From NCBI GenBank assembly GCA_946965045.2, contig OX337228.1, positions 5,890,001 to 5,954,000 on the forward strand: DNA of 64,000 nucleotides, given 5' to 3'. Shown one piece after another: positions 21,672-33,914 of this stretch. How positions within the stretch are numbered: the first letter of the stretch is position 1; each line of letters starts with the position of its first letter. Under the pieces are notes generated by a model. The model was not told the origin of the DNA. It was given only the letters and a program-made list of their open reading frames with translations, and ran no database searches. The stretch comes from Epithemia pelagica. Taxonomy: Eukaryota > Bacillariophyta > Bacillariophyceae > Surirellales > Surirellaceae. Made by a program: the position numbers and the translations under genes.

Positions 21672-22108
21672 CCTAGTGCCTCGTCTCGGGTTGTGCCCAT
21701 TGGCCTAGAAACACCCTTTGGGCACATAGTTTCAACTAGATAGAACATGATCAATATTAGGCCTACGGCAACGTGTGGATGCTCAAAGTTCTTCTCAAAG
21801 ACATCCTCTATCAACATTTGATACCCCATTGCACCCATATATGACATATCTAGGTCATATGAGCGCCTAGCCAAAAACCGAGCACAACCCCCCAAAGGAG
21901 GTGCTATGGAGGCACTCATATGACCTAGATATGTCATATATGGGTGCAATGGGGTATCAAATGTTGATAGAGGATGTCTTGGAGAAGAACTTTGAACATC
22001 CACACATTGCCGTAGGCCTAATATTGATCATGTTCTATCTAGTTGAAACTATGTGCCCAAAGGGTGTTTCTAGGCCGAAATGGGCACCACCCTAAACGAG
22101 GCACTAGG
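21672..22108. repeat. Long hairpin: ~197-bp inverted repeat with ~41-bp spacer
   Basis: Left arm 21672-21868 and right arm 21910-22108 are inverted copies. By direct comparison they differ by four substitutions over the inner ~165 bp, plus a small indel and a few substitutions at the outer end. Each arm, read outward, has an open frame giving almost the same peptide (YDLDMSYMGAMGYQM...FEHPH...MFYLVETMCPKGVSRP). This could be an inverted duplication of a gene fragment or a foldback element. No target duplication was found. Confidence 0.85.
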
Positions 22109-22141
22109 AGTACCTAGTAGAGGTAGCTATCATATCAGATA

Positions 22142-23977
22142 CTCCCTCTGGACCGTAATTATTATTTAGCGCGCGACCAACAAGTAAAATTAGTCGCCTT
22201 AATACATCACGTAGACCCTGGTACAAACCTACGGGGAACTGGCCGGCTCATTCGGAGTCGAATTTTAGAGATGAACATTCCACGACACACGTACCTTCAA
22301 ATAAGTAGAAAAACTATTTAACGTCAAATATAGCAACTAAGGACTGATAGATAAGCTTTTTTCCGCGCCTGCATGCTTTAGGCCAAATATCTGGTGAGTT
22401 GATTAAGCACTGAAGCACGACTGAGCATGGCACGCGCCAACAGATTACTTATGGAGGTTCTGCTAGCACCAAATTTTTTGGCGACTTGTGCAATGGCACC
22501 ATGGGAAAGTCTGCCATTTTTAGCCAGCGCACTATGGCACGTCCACGGTCTTGTGGATGCATATCCCTCCTCTATGGACCCCTCTGGGCCTCCCCTAAAT
22601 GGGCCGGGTCTTGAGAGGGGTCAGGGGGCATGAACCGGTACGGCAAAGTTAGACATTATTTATTTTTGCTATTGTACGCCTTAGTTCCCTCTCATGGCCC
22701 CAAAAATGAGAGATGGAACATATAAATTGTACATGAAAATGTAGATCTTGGAAAGACCGACCGATCCCTCCGACTAGATGTCCGCTTCTTAGCTCGTCTG
22801 TTCGGGCAAGACAAACCCAATCTCACAGACAAAAAATGAATGGAAATTTCACATCCATCGGTGGAAAGGCTGGCGTGCTGTGACAGTTGGAGGATGGCAG
22901 GCGTTCTGCTCAACAAGACTCAAAATAGTGTTCTCGGTTCTCGGTGCGTCCACAGGCCACAAAATCAATGCAGGCAACAAAACGAGGCAATGACCAAACC
23001 AGCACCAAAAACGGCATGCTTCGTCCCTGGGCAGCTCATCTCATCTTTGTCACTGCACATCCAGCATGGTAAGTTCTGGAATGACTAATAGTTGCATTGG
23101 AATGGAATGTTTAGTTTTAGGCTCTCACTACGTTGCCATAGTGTGTCATTTGTTTGTACCTAATAACATCCATTTTGGCCGATGCTGCTGGCATCATTTG
23201 TAGGATTCTTATAGGACAAAATAGAGCTATAGACCTCAATTAGGAGTAGATAGGATAAGTGGAGGAAGCCATCCATTTTTCCTCTGTCGTCTTTAGTCGA
23301 TTGTGATGTTGACCTGCTCCTCTTATTCTTTTTTTATTGCCATGAGCATGACATGTCTTTCCCAGCAGTGCAGGGGACTCAACACTCAACATACTCCATA
23401 ACGGAACTCGAAAGAAACGTATTCTAAAATAGGACTGCAGTAAGTCAAGTGGTTGCAAAGAGACAAGCCTACGGCAACGGCACGGTGTTGTGGAGGAGGC
23501 TTCACTTTTAAACGGACACTAACACTAGAAACAACCACACTTCTCCTAGAAAAAACAAAGAAAGGATGGCGGTAGATCAAAACACTATCTATGGTCTATA
23601 TGTCAAATGTCCATGGTGTGCAGATGATGGAGAATGCATTGTGATGGTGCATGTCCATTGTCCATGTCAAAAGGTGCGTGGTGAAAATAATGTGGGACAA
23701 TCAAGAATGGGGAAGACCAACGGTCAAAGTGCGCACGCCTGCTCACAAAATTTTGAAAGGGTGATCCAGAAGGCCGGCGTGGTCTTTTACATTTTGACCA
23801 GAAATTTTCTTCTAAAACGCAAAAAAAACTAAAATAAAAATGGTTGGTCGCGGAGAGCGGCTGGGGGGCTAAGAAGCGGACACCTAGTCGGAGGGAATTT
23901 TTAGTACAAACGGAGATATGCCCATGAAGTTACAGTATTTTTTTGCAATTCGCTACACAATTTCGGTCCAGAGGGAG
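22142..23977. mobile_element. Mariner/Stowaway-like element, 1.84 kb, TA target site
   Basis: The left end begins CTCCCTCTGGACCGTAATT and the right end is its inverted copy with one mismatch in 19. Both ends are flanked directly by TA (22140-22141 and 23978-23979). The CTCCCTC terminus plus TA duplication is the pattern of Tc1/mariner-derived elements. No transposase frame was recognised, so it is probably non-autonomous. A second inverted repeat lies inside it (22765-23896). Confidence 0.7.
22765..23896. mobile_element. Nested element with 29-bp terminal inverted repeats
   Basis: 22765-22793 (TCCCTCCGACTAGATGTCCG...) and 23868-23896 are inverted copies matching at 28 of 29 positions. They enclose 1.07 kb without a recognisable coding sequence. 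The ends again start with a TCCCTCCG word, similar to but distinct from the outer element. It may be an independent insertion or an internal structural repeat of the outer element; no clear target duplication was seen. Confidence 0.55.
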
Positions 23978-24389
23978 TATCAGAGATCAGATAGGAGTAG
24001 CTATAATTGTAGGAGTAGCTCTAGCTAGCTAGGTAGTACAGATTAGAGATCTATTGAGCCTTACTACTTGTTAGGCCTTGGTCTGTCCGACACATCATGA
24101 TGCTCGATCTACAAGAAAGATAGAGATGTGTATTTTCTACTCCTTATAACATTTCGACAGCAAGATTCCATAATACCGTTTTAAAAGTGATTTTGTCTCG
24201 TACGATCGGTTGTAATCGATATGTTTACTCCTCATCCTACAGAATGTGTCACCACGAACCACGAATTCGAAAGCGAATAGTTCCAGGATGTCTCGCTCCA
24301 GGCTTCGAATTTTGACTGTGCCCATAAATAATGGCTTATGCACGTATTTCTCAAAATGCCCTTGAGGAATTTTGATTGGTTGATTCTTC

Positions 24390-24938
24390 TACAAGCTGAG
24401 TTCAGACAGAATGTTCCTGTCGTAGCGCTCCAGTAGGAAATCTACGTATTTCGCGCCAGCCATCCACTTAATATAGCCCTTCTTATCCTTCTTATTATGC
24501 CTCTCTTGTGAAAAGTGTGCTTCCGAAACATCTCGACTCTCGACGCTCGTTCCCCCAGAGAAAAACTTCGTCTTTTGTACGAGACTATCGTGCGTGGGGT
24601 GCGTCCGATGATCGTGTCATTGCGGATGATGCCAACCGTTCGAGATGTTGCCCCATTGGTGGTGGTCCAACGACACCCCAAGGGAGCTGGGTGCAGCTCG
24701 GCAACATCTCGAACGGTTGGGATGGCCCTCCACCATGGTCAACAGTCAACCGTTTTTTGTAATTTTAACGAAATTCTAGCGTTCGGAAGAAATCACACAC
24801 TACACTCTGGATAACAAAATATTAATTTAAGCCACTGGGAAGTCGTGAGTCGGTCACAAACGCTTTCGAGGATTGTTCTTCTGGTACTAATTATACAGGG
24901 GTCTACGACAGGAACATACTCCCTGAACTCAGCTTGTA
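24390..24938. mobile_element. Foldback/MITE-like element with 36-bp imperfect terminal inverted repeats
   Basis: 24390-24425 (TACAAGCTGAGTTCAG...CTGTCGTAG) pairs with 24903-24938 (CTACGACAGGAACAT...TGAACTCAGCTTGTA), apart from a five-base mismatch block in the middle. Inside, 24632-24652 and 24700-24720 form a perfect 21-bp inverted repeat with a 47-nt loop. Further partial complementarity (GTGTGCTTCCGAA with TTCGGAAGAAATCACACAC) extends the fold. No coding sequence is recognised. Confidence 0.65.
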
Positions 24939-25012
24939 ATCCAGTTCCTCGAATTCGCTGACGTTGCCTTGAACTTCAGTTAGCCCATGCTCGAGTTCGC
25001 AATGTTCGATTC

Positions 25013-25180
25013 GACTAGCTAGCTAGTAGAAATCATCTCGTTACTCATTATCCTCGCTATACTATCCTCGCTATACTAGAGCTAGCTAGCTTCTTGCTTG
25101 TAGTAGAGAAGAACTATATAGAGCTGGAGAGAGAGTACTAACATTAGTAGAAAATAATAGCCATCTACTAGCTAGCAGTC
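25013..25180. repeat. Short inverted repeat built on CTAGCTAG
   Basis: 25013-25029 (GACTAGCTAGCTAGTAG) is nearly complementary to 25165-25180. Between them is a direct repeat TATCCTCGCTATAC near 25048-25080 and another CTAGCTAGC. This is low-complexity sequence; a small hairpin element is possible. Confidence 0.4.
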
Positions 25181-25582
25181 TATTCTAGCTAGAACACGCA
25201 GAATCGTCCAATGATGCTTTTGAGCCTTGAGCCCTCTGACGCGAATTTCTGTGCACTGGCCGGTTGATTTGAAATGTGTCGGAAGAACAGGCATAGAACA
25301 CAGGAACTGTTGCGGTACTTGTTGCTGTTCGAATCGGGGCTGTTGACCAAACAGTTCACATCACGTTGTTGTTGTCTTGTGTCGTCGCAGGATTCTATCA
25401 TTCCATCCTATTCGCAACATACTTCGGTTTCACAACAAGTTCGAGAAGAATCATAAAAAGCAACGACACAAACATTTTATCGGATTTCATTTTTGTATTG
25501 AATCGTCAGAACGAACGTTGGTATTCCTTTGCGGTGTTGAAAGGAAAACCTTCAGTCTCGAATACGTGGGTGATAGCTCTCC

Positions 25583-26698
25583 ATGTCTCAAAATATTCAA
25601 GGATTTGAGGAAGGCCAACGGTACCAGGAGCAACAAACCAACTCCGAAATTCTAACATCATCGCTACAGAACGCATCGGTGCAAGCGCAACCTCAAGCAA
25701 GCTCTGCATTGGCGCCATCTGGAGTCTCACCTGCAATGCTTATCCCCAACCAACCCCTAGGTGCTCTTCTTCAGCAACCGCCGCAGGCGGGAGGCACAGC
25801 TGGAACTTCCAACCAGGGATCATTTGATCTAAACAGCGAGATTAAGCGAATTCAACAGCTTCAACAGTTGGGTGCTCCGGCGCCTTCAGCCAATCCGTTT
25901 TTACTGCCAAGTGCCAACGCACCTTCCAATGCACAGCTGAATGCAGCAGCGATTCCGAATCAGGCTGCCTTCTTGCAGACGATTCTTGATCAACAAAAAC
26001 TCCAACAGAACACCAGCTTCATGGGTGGCGCAGCTATTAACCCCTTGTTAACTCACCCCGGACTTCTTCAAGATGCCAGACTTCTTCTGGCACAAAGTCA
26101 GTTGGGTGGCCTGTTGCCAAGCCAAAGCAACACCAGCCAAGAAGTGCCACTACCTTCTCCTCATTCTCTTTTTCATCGTGACGGGAGTCGCCGTATGAGA
26201 GGAGGTGTTATAGTGAGTATTGTTTCCGATCTGCACGTGAGTAATATTTGGCTAGCATCTCACAGTTTGCTCACTTCGTTGATATAGGAACCATTCCCCG
26301 AGAAACTACATCGTCTTCTTACAGAGGTTGAAGCAGCTGGAAGGTCGGATGTGATCAGCTTCGTTGCGAATGGAAGGGCATTTGCGATTCATAAGCCTGA
26401 TACATTTTTCAAGGAAATTGTTCCCCTCTATTTCCGCCAGAGTCGGCTTAGCTCATTCAAGCGTCAGCTCAACCTGTATGGTTTCGAGCTTATCAACACG
26501 GGTCCTTCTCGTGGGGGCTATTTCCACGAACTTTTTGTCAAGGATAGACCGGAACTCTGCCGACGGATGCGTCGCGTAGCCGTCAAGGTATCCACAGGAA
26601 AATCGGACAAGGACGAGGGAGAAGAGTATGCCCACGGCGACGAACATAACAAAGGGGGAAACGAAGGTGGGGACACTGGTGAAAAGAAGAACCCATAA
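25583..26698 (+). CDS. Heat-shock-factor-type transcription factor
   Basis: Nuclear DNA-binding regulator of the HSF family, which is greatly expanded in diatoms. Exons 25583-26212 and 26288-26698; phase-0 intron of 75 nt; 346 aa. The first 210 residues are rich in Gln, Ala, Pro and Leu (QLQQLGAPAPSANPF; activation-domain-like). The HSF domain fills the start of exon 2: FPEKLHRLLTEVE, SDVISFVANGRAFAIHKPDTF, LYFRQSRLSSFKRQLNLYGF (recognition helix S-S-F-x-R-Q-L-N) and GGYFHELFVKDRP. An acidic, Gly/Lys-rich tail of ~40 residues ends the protein. No HR-A/B coiled coil follows the domain, unlike classical trimeric HSF1. Confidence 0.85.
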
Positions 26699-26954
26699 CC
26701 AGGGGCGGCATGGAACGAATGATCGACTGCCGGGTGCTATTCGGTGCTGATTTATCTGTATTATTATATGTTGTTGTTTTGACAAAGTATTAGGAGTAGG
26801 AGTAGGTCTCACTCTCTCCGACAGCGCATTACCATGTGCCTCATAGCTACTCACCATATGGATTAACGCGACCCTTCTGCCACTGGGCTCGGGCAAGGGA
26901 AAATGCGCGGGACTCCCTTTTCGACTTTACACTTTACACCCACAATTCAACATC

Positions 26955-29728
26955 ATGAGCATCCAAGGAAATCTGGAAAGAGAAATGGATCCAAAGGGTA
27001 TGAGCTCGGATCAAGAAGCACCGTTGCTGGACCAATCAATGGTCTGCATGTCGGTAGTTGAAGACGGACCTCGGATATCGTTTGCCGCCTACAATGAGGA
27101 GACAAATCTTATAACACTCGAAGAATCCTACGCCAACGGATGTGAAGTACAAAATGTCATTGAAGGAGTCCTTCTTGCACTGCAACCTACATTACTTCTT
27201 GTTTCGAATCAAGTTGTGGCCAACGACAAATTGATTGGTCTATTGACCAAGCCGCCAAGTATAGCTTCTTTTTCTGCTCAAAACCCGTCAAACTCCTCTA
27301 CGGACAAGATAAGCCCGGGATCCATACCCTATCGAGCACTGAAGTCCTCTTGTTTCGACTTTCGAAGTTGTAGAGATATCATTCTTCAGAAGCTTCGAGT
27401 TCGCTCTCTCAGAAGAATGAGTTCCCGCACTGATGAAGAACAAGCGGAACTGGGCGGAGACTCAAGCGTCCCGCTTAGTATGTATCATGCACTAGCCACG
27501 GTGATTAATTTCGAATCCAAAAATCAGGTTCAAGCACTTGGATCGCTCCTCTCGTTCTTGAGCGACACGGCGTTTCGCCTTGCAAACCATGACGATTCAA
27601 CAAACGATTATGAAGGATCGTCTTTGATTGTGGTGTCCGACGTTGTACGTGCTAACACGTCCATGTTCATGACCGTATCACCCGAAACATTGGCATCCTT
27701 GCATATTTTCTCCACAGAACATCATCCCTTATCCGTTGCCAGAGGAACAGGGAATTCAAAGGAGGGGTTTAGCTTGTTTTCCTTGTTGGATCGCACGACG
27801 AGCCATGTAGGCCGGGTGCGTATGAAGGAATGGATGATGAAGCCTCTCATTGACTGCGAGGCCATTCAACATCGCCAAAATGGCGTTCAACTCTTTTTGC
27901 AACAAGAAATGGGGGAAGCCAAGAAGAATATCACTGAGCTCATTGCCGAGATTGCAGCAGTAGAAAAAATTTTTGCTCGCCTCAACAAGTGTTCGGCAAA
28001 ACCATACGACTTCGTAAGTCTTCTTTTGTCATTTGAAGCAGCCTGTGAAGTCTTCGATGTGCTTGAGCATCAAGTCGCATTCGTCTTGCAGCAGCTATTG
28101 GCTGGTGCGTCGAAATCTGCAGTTCAAGACGAAAATGAAACCGAGGACCAACCGATTGGATCAAACTTGATCTCTTCTTTGCAGTTTGTCGAATCTTTAC
28201 TCAGCGACACCAGCATTGGACTTTCGCTGGCAAAAACCTTGGCAGGTAAATTAAGGGAGGCCCTCGATGTCGAAGCAACAGACGACTCCACTCTTGCTCT
28301 GATCTTCCGACCAGACTACGACGAAGAATTGACTTTTTGGGACTCGGAGCTCGTGAAGGCGACAAATGCCCTGTCACTTGTCAAGGAAGAACTTTCACAA
28401 ACATTTCCAAACCTTGCTGATTTTATCGATGTCGCTTTCTTTCCCCAGGTAGGTTGACAACATGATGGAAGCCCCTCAAACATGAGAGTTCTGATGTCTT
28501 TTTGCTCTTGTTATAACACCAGCTTGGGTTTCATATTGTCCTCAAGAACGGATGGGAAGAAAACGGAACACTCCCGGAAGAATTCAATTTCTTATTCAAT
28601 GACGCAGAAGGGGCGTTTTACAAAACCGCTGTCATCGAAGAACTTGACGAATCGTATGGTGACATCGATGTCTACAGGAAAGCACGGGAGGCCTCTCTTC
28701 GTGCAGAACTAGAAGAGGATCTCCTCGAGAATGTCATTGAACTACAAAAGTTGTTCAATACAATCGGCGATATTGACTGCACTCTCGCGTTTGCTTCATG
28801 TGCTAGGGAATTCGGATATGCGAGGCCAACTATGGTTCGGTCTACTGAAAGTTGTATTGAGATCCGAAATGGGCGTCATCCCCTCCAAGAACTTTTGCTG
28901 AAAAATTTCGTACCTAATGACACTTCCATGAACCAGACGAATCGAGTGCACGTACTCACCGGTCCAAATTATTCCGGAAAGAGTTGCTACGCACGGCAAG
29001 TGGGTATCCTGGTTTACATGGCTCATATTGGCTCCTTCATTCCTTGTGACGAAGCCCGGATTTCCGTAGTCCAGAGTTTATTCGTGCGCTTCAGTGCAAT
29101 CGAAACATGCTCAGTTCCTCAAAGCAGCTTCCAACTTGATTTAAGCCAGATGGGAACCATTCTTCATAGAGCAGGAAAAGAAAGTTTGGTCATTATCGAT
29201 GAATTCGGCAAAGGAACTTCACCTGCATCTGGCATTGCTCTTCTAGCTGCCGTCGTGAAATTTCTCGTTGAAAAGAAAGCACTTGCGGTCATTACGACAC
29301 ATTTCCTGGAAATATTTTCCATGCAGTTGATACGAGATGGTGAAGATGGAATCAAGGCGAGTCAAATGGTCGTAGAAATCCCCAAGAATGGGCGCCAGAT
29401 GGCATACCCAGTTTTTCGGCTCACTGAAGGTGTAACATCGTCCTCTGCGGGGCTTGTTTGTGCCAAGATGGCTCGACTCCGTCCTGCAGTTTTAGATCGG
29501 GCAACAGAAATTGTTCAAGCAAGCAGGAACAAACGTCGGGTCCAGCCGCTAACTGAGATAGTTCGTGATAGTATACGATTCACGGATACAGAGAAACGGA
29601 CGTTTCGAGCCTTTCTTCGAACGGAATGGAGCACTGCAACCATGGAAGACATTGACTCGATGCTCGAAGCTTTCAAATCAGACACTACCATGGAAAGAGA
29701 TACATCGAGCCACTCCGAGTACAGTTGA
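26955..29728 (+). CDS. MSH5: MSH5-like MutS homologue (meiotic)
   Basis: MutS-family ATPase that with MSH4 stabilises meiotic crossover intermediates. Exons 26955-28448 and 28523-29728; phase-0 intron of 74 nt; 899 aa. It lacks the mismatch-recognition domain I (no F-x-E motif), as expected for MSH4/5. The core begins with the lever/clamp region (EGFSLFSLLDRTTSHVGRVRMKEWMMKPL). The ATPase has Walker A TGPNYSGKS, then VGILVYMAHIGSFIPCDEA, SSFQLDLSQMG, Walker B SLVIIDEFGKGT and VITTHFLEIF. The combination VGxxxYMAxxGSFxP and IDEFGKGT without the usual ENES favours MSH5 over MSH2/3/6. The presence of MSH5 implies that the lineage retains meiosis. Confidence 0.85.
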
Positions 29729-29830
29729 AATCCACTTTTCGGCAACCTTACATATAGGAAAGAATCAAACCTCCCCAACAACACTTCTGCTTTCAACGAC
29801 TTCATAAGCTTGACTAATTTCCTGAATAGT

Positions 29831-32800
29831 TCATTTCCTTCGCGAGCTGGCGTCCTCAGGAAGCAACACTTCTAGTTTTTGAAGCTCATTAAGCCAAATT
29901 TGAGTTGAGGTCATTGCTTGTATTGCTTTCATCTCCTTATCCCTTTTTAGCGTTTCTTCCTCGAGTTCGCGGATTCGCTCTGATGTAAAACTTGCAATAG
30001 GTAGGTTGAGCATATAGGAGAATGGGTCTTTTTCATCGGAATTTATTCCCGTTCCCCCCCGTCCTCTGATGGGATTGTCATCTCGGATTTGCTTAAGCTT
30101 CAACGCACTGTCGAATCCAAGTTCTCCTAGACGAGAATTCATAACGACAGATGACATTGATTTACGGCCGTTCATCAAATCAATTTCTCCGCCAACAACC
30201 ATTTGAACAAATCGGGCTTGGTTTCGAAGAACCAACGCTCTGTACTCTGTCTCCGATTTCAACACGGACATTCTGTCTTCATAGAGTTCCAACCGTACTG
30301 GGAAAAACTCTTCAATTATATCTTGAGGCCTTTTATACTTTTTGAGAGTTCCCTGGGAATCGAATGCGTGCATGTTTGTTGTGGTCAAGGATGATGTGAG
30401 CTTTAGGTTCTTTTCATAGCCCGTGCGCTCCATTTCCTCAAGTTGCAACTTTGGTACGTCGAGAACGAACGAAACCTTCGTAGGAGTATGATTTTCTCTG
30501 AAGCTCGAGATCACTCCTTCTCCGTGCAGTCTCTTGAGTGTTTCTTTGTACTTGTCAGTCCAGCAACCGAGAGGAAGCTCTTCAATGTGTAGTTGACCTC
30601 CGTTCTTCGTTACCTTTCCGACAGCTGTATATCCGAGAGGACTCTTTGCCAATGAGCCTGTGAATCCTCTGGCATATGGATTAATTGAAGGAAGTTCTAC
30701 TTTGCCTTCGAGCTTCCCACGCAAGTACTCCAATATGTCGTGTGGATTATGTGGCGGGATACCAGTTGACCAACCTGTCCCGATTCCTATACTGCCATTG
30801 ACTAAGAGCATCGGAATAATAGGGCAATAGAACTGAGGTTCAATTGTTTGACCGTCGTCTTCGAGGTACCGGAGAAGTTGGTCATCTTCTTCGGGAAAAA
30901 GAACACGCGTAATTGGCGACAAATGAGTGAAGATATATCGAGGAGCAGCCGCATCCTCACCTCCGTTAGACCTTGTACCAAATTGCCCACTTGGCACCAG
31001 CAGATTTATATTGTTTGAGCCTACAAAGTCTTGTGCCATCCCAACTATTGCCGATTGCAATGATGCCTCCCCTTTTACCGAGTAAAACTGATGAGAAACA
31101 TTCCTGAGACTTCGGGGTTTCTTCTAACACTTTGAATACTTACCATGATGGTAGGCAGTGTGTTCTGCACAGTATCCGGATAATTGAGCCACTTTCATTT
31201 CTGACTTGAGGTTCCGCTTAAAACAAGCAAACAAAATCTTTCTTTGTGATGGCTTCAATCCATCCATGGCACTCGGTATGCTTCGGATGTTGTCTCCATG
31301 AGAAAAATGAACCAACTCTTTGTTGACAAAATCTTTATAGCGAATCGAATCGTTGCTTTCTTGATCGTAGTATACGCTTGTTTTCTCATCATAGGCTTCA
31401 TTTATCCATCTCCGTCGGTCCTGCAAAGCAACAAAGGAAAGGGCAATGAGTTTCCATTTCTCCGTTCTAAACTTTTGAGATTGAAGACAAACCTCAACGC
31501 GTGCTTTCTCGAAAGCCACATCAAGAAGGTCGTCATCTTCGTCAGATACCCATCTCAACTCGCGGGTATGTCGATCAAAAGCAGAAAAATACTCTCGAGC
31601 TTCTGCTGCGGTACTTGTTCCCAGACCTATGTTCACGACAGAAAGAGTGAGCCTGAATCGGATACATCAAATGAAGAAAGCGCAGTAACCTTCTCACCCT
31701 TGTAGTACTTGATCTTGAACTTTGGATAATCACTTCCAACGTTCTGTTTCCATTCTTCAAATTCCGCCTCGGAGTAAAACGATTTAACCTTCTCGCCTCG
31801 TCGGGCTTTCAGCAATGGGGTGACGAAGACCGAGAGAAAAGCAGGGTCATTTTCTGAATCTCCGTCCACAGCAGGACGAAGAAGAAACGGCCAAAAGTGT
31901 TTGAAGAAATTTATCACGAGGCCCTTTATATGCGAACCTTGTAGAGATAATCAACCAATGGAACAACATGGTTAGTGGTTTATTGTCATATCCAACAGCT
32001 CTTGACATTCTTACCGTCCTTGTCTTGATCAGCCATCAACATCACTTTGCCATAACGAAGGGATCTTCGCTCTGCGATTGTTTTATATTCTTTATCAAAT
32101 TCCAAACCCATTATTGTGCACAAGTCTTTCAGTTCACTGTTCGTGGCCAGTTGTTTGGTCGTTGCATTTCTGACGTTGAGAAACTTGCCGCGAAGCGGGT
32201 ACACCCCAAACTTCTTTCGCCCAATCACTTCTAGACCGGCAACAGCTAGAGCTTTGGCTGAGTCGCCTTCTGTAAGGATGATGGTGCACTGCCATCCATT
32301 CTTCGATCCTGCCTGGTGAGCATCTTCCAGTTTCGCAATCGAGGGGCCCAAATTTTTCGATTGTCGGCCATTGCCCACGGATTTTTTCAAATTGTCTTTT
32401 TCCCTTCGTTCCGCAGCTCTTGTTATTTCTTCCAGAAGCCCAGGACCTCCGGAATCAATCTTTTTCAACAGCTTGGAAAAGAATGATTTAGGGAGGTCGT
32501 ATGAACTACCGTATTTCGACGGGCTTGTTGTTAATTTTTCCTTCATTTGAGAATCAAACGTGGGATTCTCAATGAGGGCATCAATACCAACAAATAAGTG
32601 TTTTCGTATGACCTGTGGTGAGAGATACTGAGCCAATTCGCCGCCATTTTTGTCAAATTTATTTTGGATCTGTTTGATTATTTGATTTGCGATTGCATTT
32701 ACATGAGTTCCACCACGAGGAGTCGAAACCCCATTGACGAATGACACAGATTCAAACTCCCGTTCAGCTGACAGCGCTACACCAACAGACCACCTCTTGT

Positions 32801-33914
32801 TTATTGACTTTACAATAATGCTCTCCGTCGACGGATACAACTTCATGTATGATTCGAAGGAAGGCAACGAAACGTCCATTCCATTGAGGCTGATTTGCAG
32901 CGTTCCGGCTGTACATCCTGCGACATCTATTACACGACGACACATGAATGCGTAGTCGTCAGGTCCGATCACAGTCGCTCCTGTGGTATTGGTTAACCGC
33001 TCCAAATCCGGGACAAACGAAATGCATGTATAGTCTTTTCCATCGTCACCGTAAGAGGTGATGCTCTGGGTGGACGAGTTCGTCATGTTGTCGGTCCAAG
33101 TTTGTGTGAAGAGTTTCTTGGAGGAGGAGTCGGCCACCTCGACGGTGAAGGATTTACTAAAAATATTGGTCAGCTTGGCTCCGTACCCATGACGGCCGCC
33201 AGTGACTCTTTTGGCGCTGTCATCAAAGTTGGATCCGGTCAACAAATGGCCAAACACCAGTTCAGGGACATACATCTTTTCTTTCTGATGCATTCGAACA
33301 GGGATTCCTTTTCCATCGTTGAAAACTCGAATTACAGGATCGCGTTTTTTCGACCCAGGATCCACAATGACATCGATGCGGGTGCATGATTTTGGATGGC
33401 GTAAACGATTGTCCGATGCATTAACAAGAATTTCATCAAAGATTTTAACCAATGCAGGAACAATCTCACATTCTTGCTTCACCATCTTACCTCTCCATGG
33501 TTTCTTGGGAATCTTCATCGCAGCAAGTGATCCGTCAAGTAGCTCTTTGGGAGGTAAACTCGTCTGTTGGTCGAGTATCCAGTGTGGCTGAGGTGGCATT
33601 TTTTCGTTTGCACCCACATACATTCCAGGACGAAGCAATACATGCTCTATTGGGGTCTTGCGGCTGTACTCTTCCTCAATCGAAGTTCCTGAAGGATCTT
33701 CACTAGCCGATTGATCACCACTTTTACCTGCGAACTGCCGTTGGAACAACAGAAATGCCATTTGCCGTGAAAGCCGAGGATTGGCAGGGCCGAAGCTGGC
33801 CATGGATTCATGCTTCTGCATCCACTTCAACATATGACAGGCGGTCATGAATGAGATATTCATGCCTTTCTTTCCGCACGCGGTCCACCAAAGCATCCTG
33901 TTGATTTGGGTCAT
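29831..33914 (-). CDS. TOP2: DNA topoisomerase II (eukaryotic type IIA)
   Basis: Passes one duplex through another using ATP. Four exons: 33914-32015, 31937-31698, 31626-31144 and 31071-29831. The three introns (77, 71 and 72 nt) are all phase 1, each splitting a Gly codon after its first G. Joins restore QDKDGSHIKGLVINFF, YYKGLGTSTAAEAREYF and YHHGEASLQSAIVGMAQ. Total 1287 aa. ATPase motifs: DNRLRHP, NDGKGIPV, GGRHGYGAKLTNIFS. TOPRIM: ILTEGDSAKALA, PLRGKFLNVR, MLMADQDKDG. The catalytic Tyr lies in APRYIFTHLSP. The protein ends about 50 residues after the coiled-coil region (ELQKLEVLLPEDASSRRK), so the usual long acidic C-terminal domain is missing. The first ~80 residues include RLSRQMAFLLFQRQFAGK, possibly a targeting leader if started at an internal Met. 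Confidence 0.92.

Noticed and set aside
21302-22003. 233-aa minus-strand open frame
   Set aside because: It reads through both arms of the long hairpin, so its length follows from the repeat; no host gene evidence.
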